Source: Candidatus Methanophaga sp. GoMg3.2 | GTDB taxonomy: Archaea; Halobacteriota; Syntropharchaeia; Alkanophagales; Methanospirareceae | Length of the DNA: 6,383 nucleotides | Direction: 5' to 3' | Assembly: GCA_013180565.1 (NCBI GenBank) | Contig: QBUN01000289.1 | Location: 1-6,383 of the forward strand | In this document: positions 6,203-6,383 of the stretch, one piece after another | How positions within the stretch are numbered: position 1 is the first letter of the stretch | Layout of the letters: each line of letters starts with the position of its first letter | Position numbers and translations under genes: made by a program | The notes under the pieces: model-generated | Seen by the model: the letters and a program-made list of their open reading frames with translations, nothing else | What the model was told of the DNA's origin: nothing | The model's database searches: none

Positions 6203-6208
6203 AAAAAA
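6203..6208 (-). terminator. U-rich terminator of elp3
   Basis: On the minus strand the elp3 stop codon is followed after one base by TTTTTT, which would serve as an archaeal oligo-U terminator. There is no stable hairpin right before it. Confidence 0.4.
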
Positions 6209-6209
6209 T

Positions 6210-6383
6210 TTAATTCAACCTTTTCACCATAAACGGCCCCACCTGGATATAGCCAAACCGCTTGTAATATTCCCGCACACCTATCCCGCTCATCACGGCT
6301 ATTTCTCTGTATCCGTTATCTCGTGCTATCGCCTCCGCGTTATTTAACAACCGTGCCCCATAGCCGCGATGCTGCCAGCTATT
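6210..6383 (-). CDS. elp3: Elp3 radical SAM/acetyltransferase, C-terminal 57 residues (partial)
   Basis: The frame runs in from the right edge and stops at TAA (6212-6210). The visible 57 residues are the end of the GNAT domain of Elp3: WQHRGYGARLLNNAEAIARD with the acetyl-CoA loop RGYG, then IAVMSGIGVREYYKRFGY and the closing GPFMVKRLN. Elp3 makes the carboxymethyl modification at wobble uridine U34 of tRNA using a radical SAM domain, which lies outside the window. The start and the rest of the gene are beyond position 6383. It converges with the HicB-like gene. The motif order VSGIGVREYYRKLGY is diagnostic of this family rather than of a generic acetyltransferase. Confidence 0.9.
   Translation of the reverse strand, partial: NSWQHRGYGARLLNNAEAIARDNGYREIAVMSGIGVREYYKRFGYIQVGPFMVKRLN

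Noticed and set aside
5904..6209. Missing HicA toxin gene or a tRNA between the HicB-like gene and elp3
   Set aside because: All frames on both strands are broken by stops, no HicA motif or cloverleaf could be read, and only short frames such as 6001-6039 (12 codons) exist.

Overview
The window looks like part of an archaeal chromosome. I favour a euryarchaeote of the ANME-1/Methanophagales or related Syntrophoarchaeia type, but this rests on protein style, not on a marker gene. The signs are moderate GC, a very large extracellular multidomain protein (C39-like peptidase, calcium repeats, von Willebrand A, DUF11), an orphan HicB-type small protein and the C-terminus of an Elp3-type radical SAM/acetyltransferase. 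U-rich terminator-like tracts follow the genes.

Layout. Positions 1-95 hold one end of a mobile element whose body lies upstream of the window. From about 62 (first plausible start GTG at 203) to 2115 runs the front half of a giant surface protein: FN3-like segment, papain-like C39-type domain, Asp-rich thrombospondin-3-like calcium loops, Ig-like segment and a complete vWA domain with an intact MIDAS. At 2116-2673 a 558-bp element without an intact transposase interrupts the gene. From 2674 to 5514 the back half continues: a DLDL beta-sandwich, a choice-of-anchor-X-like domain, DUF11 and two copies of an internal module. A hairpin/T-tract terminator follows. Next come a 61-codon HicB-like gene (5621-5806) whose tail seems frameshifted, a roughly 300-bp non-coding stretch with ATCTGTGTAA-type repeats, and the convergent partial elp3 gene (6210-6383, minus strand).

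The main result is that the two large reading frames are halves of one gene. The ends of the 2116-2673 element are inverted repeats (26 of 34 positions match) and it is bordered by GTTGG direct repeats. Joining the frames across one GTTGG copy restores an uninterrupted frame (..ELIVG-WQTVL..) from the end of vWA into the beta-sandwich that normally follows it in such proteins. A third copy of the same end (63-96) abuts the front half, so the gene appears to have been hit twice by the same element family. The element starts with a 12-residue peptide resembling the N-terminus of an IS transposase. Its middle (2298-2538) is packed with back-to-back hairpins and is the best candidate here for an undescribed RNA.

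How they work together: the surface protein would act outside the cell in adhesion or matrix processing. HicB and Elp3 are unrelated chromosomal neighbours. Nothing in the window forms an obvious defence operon.
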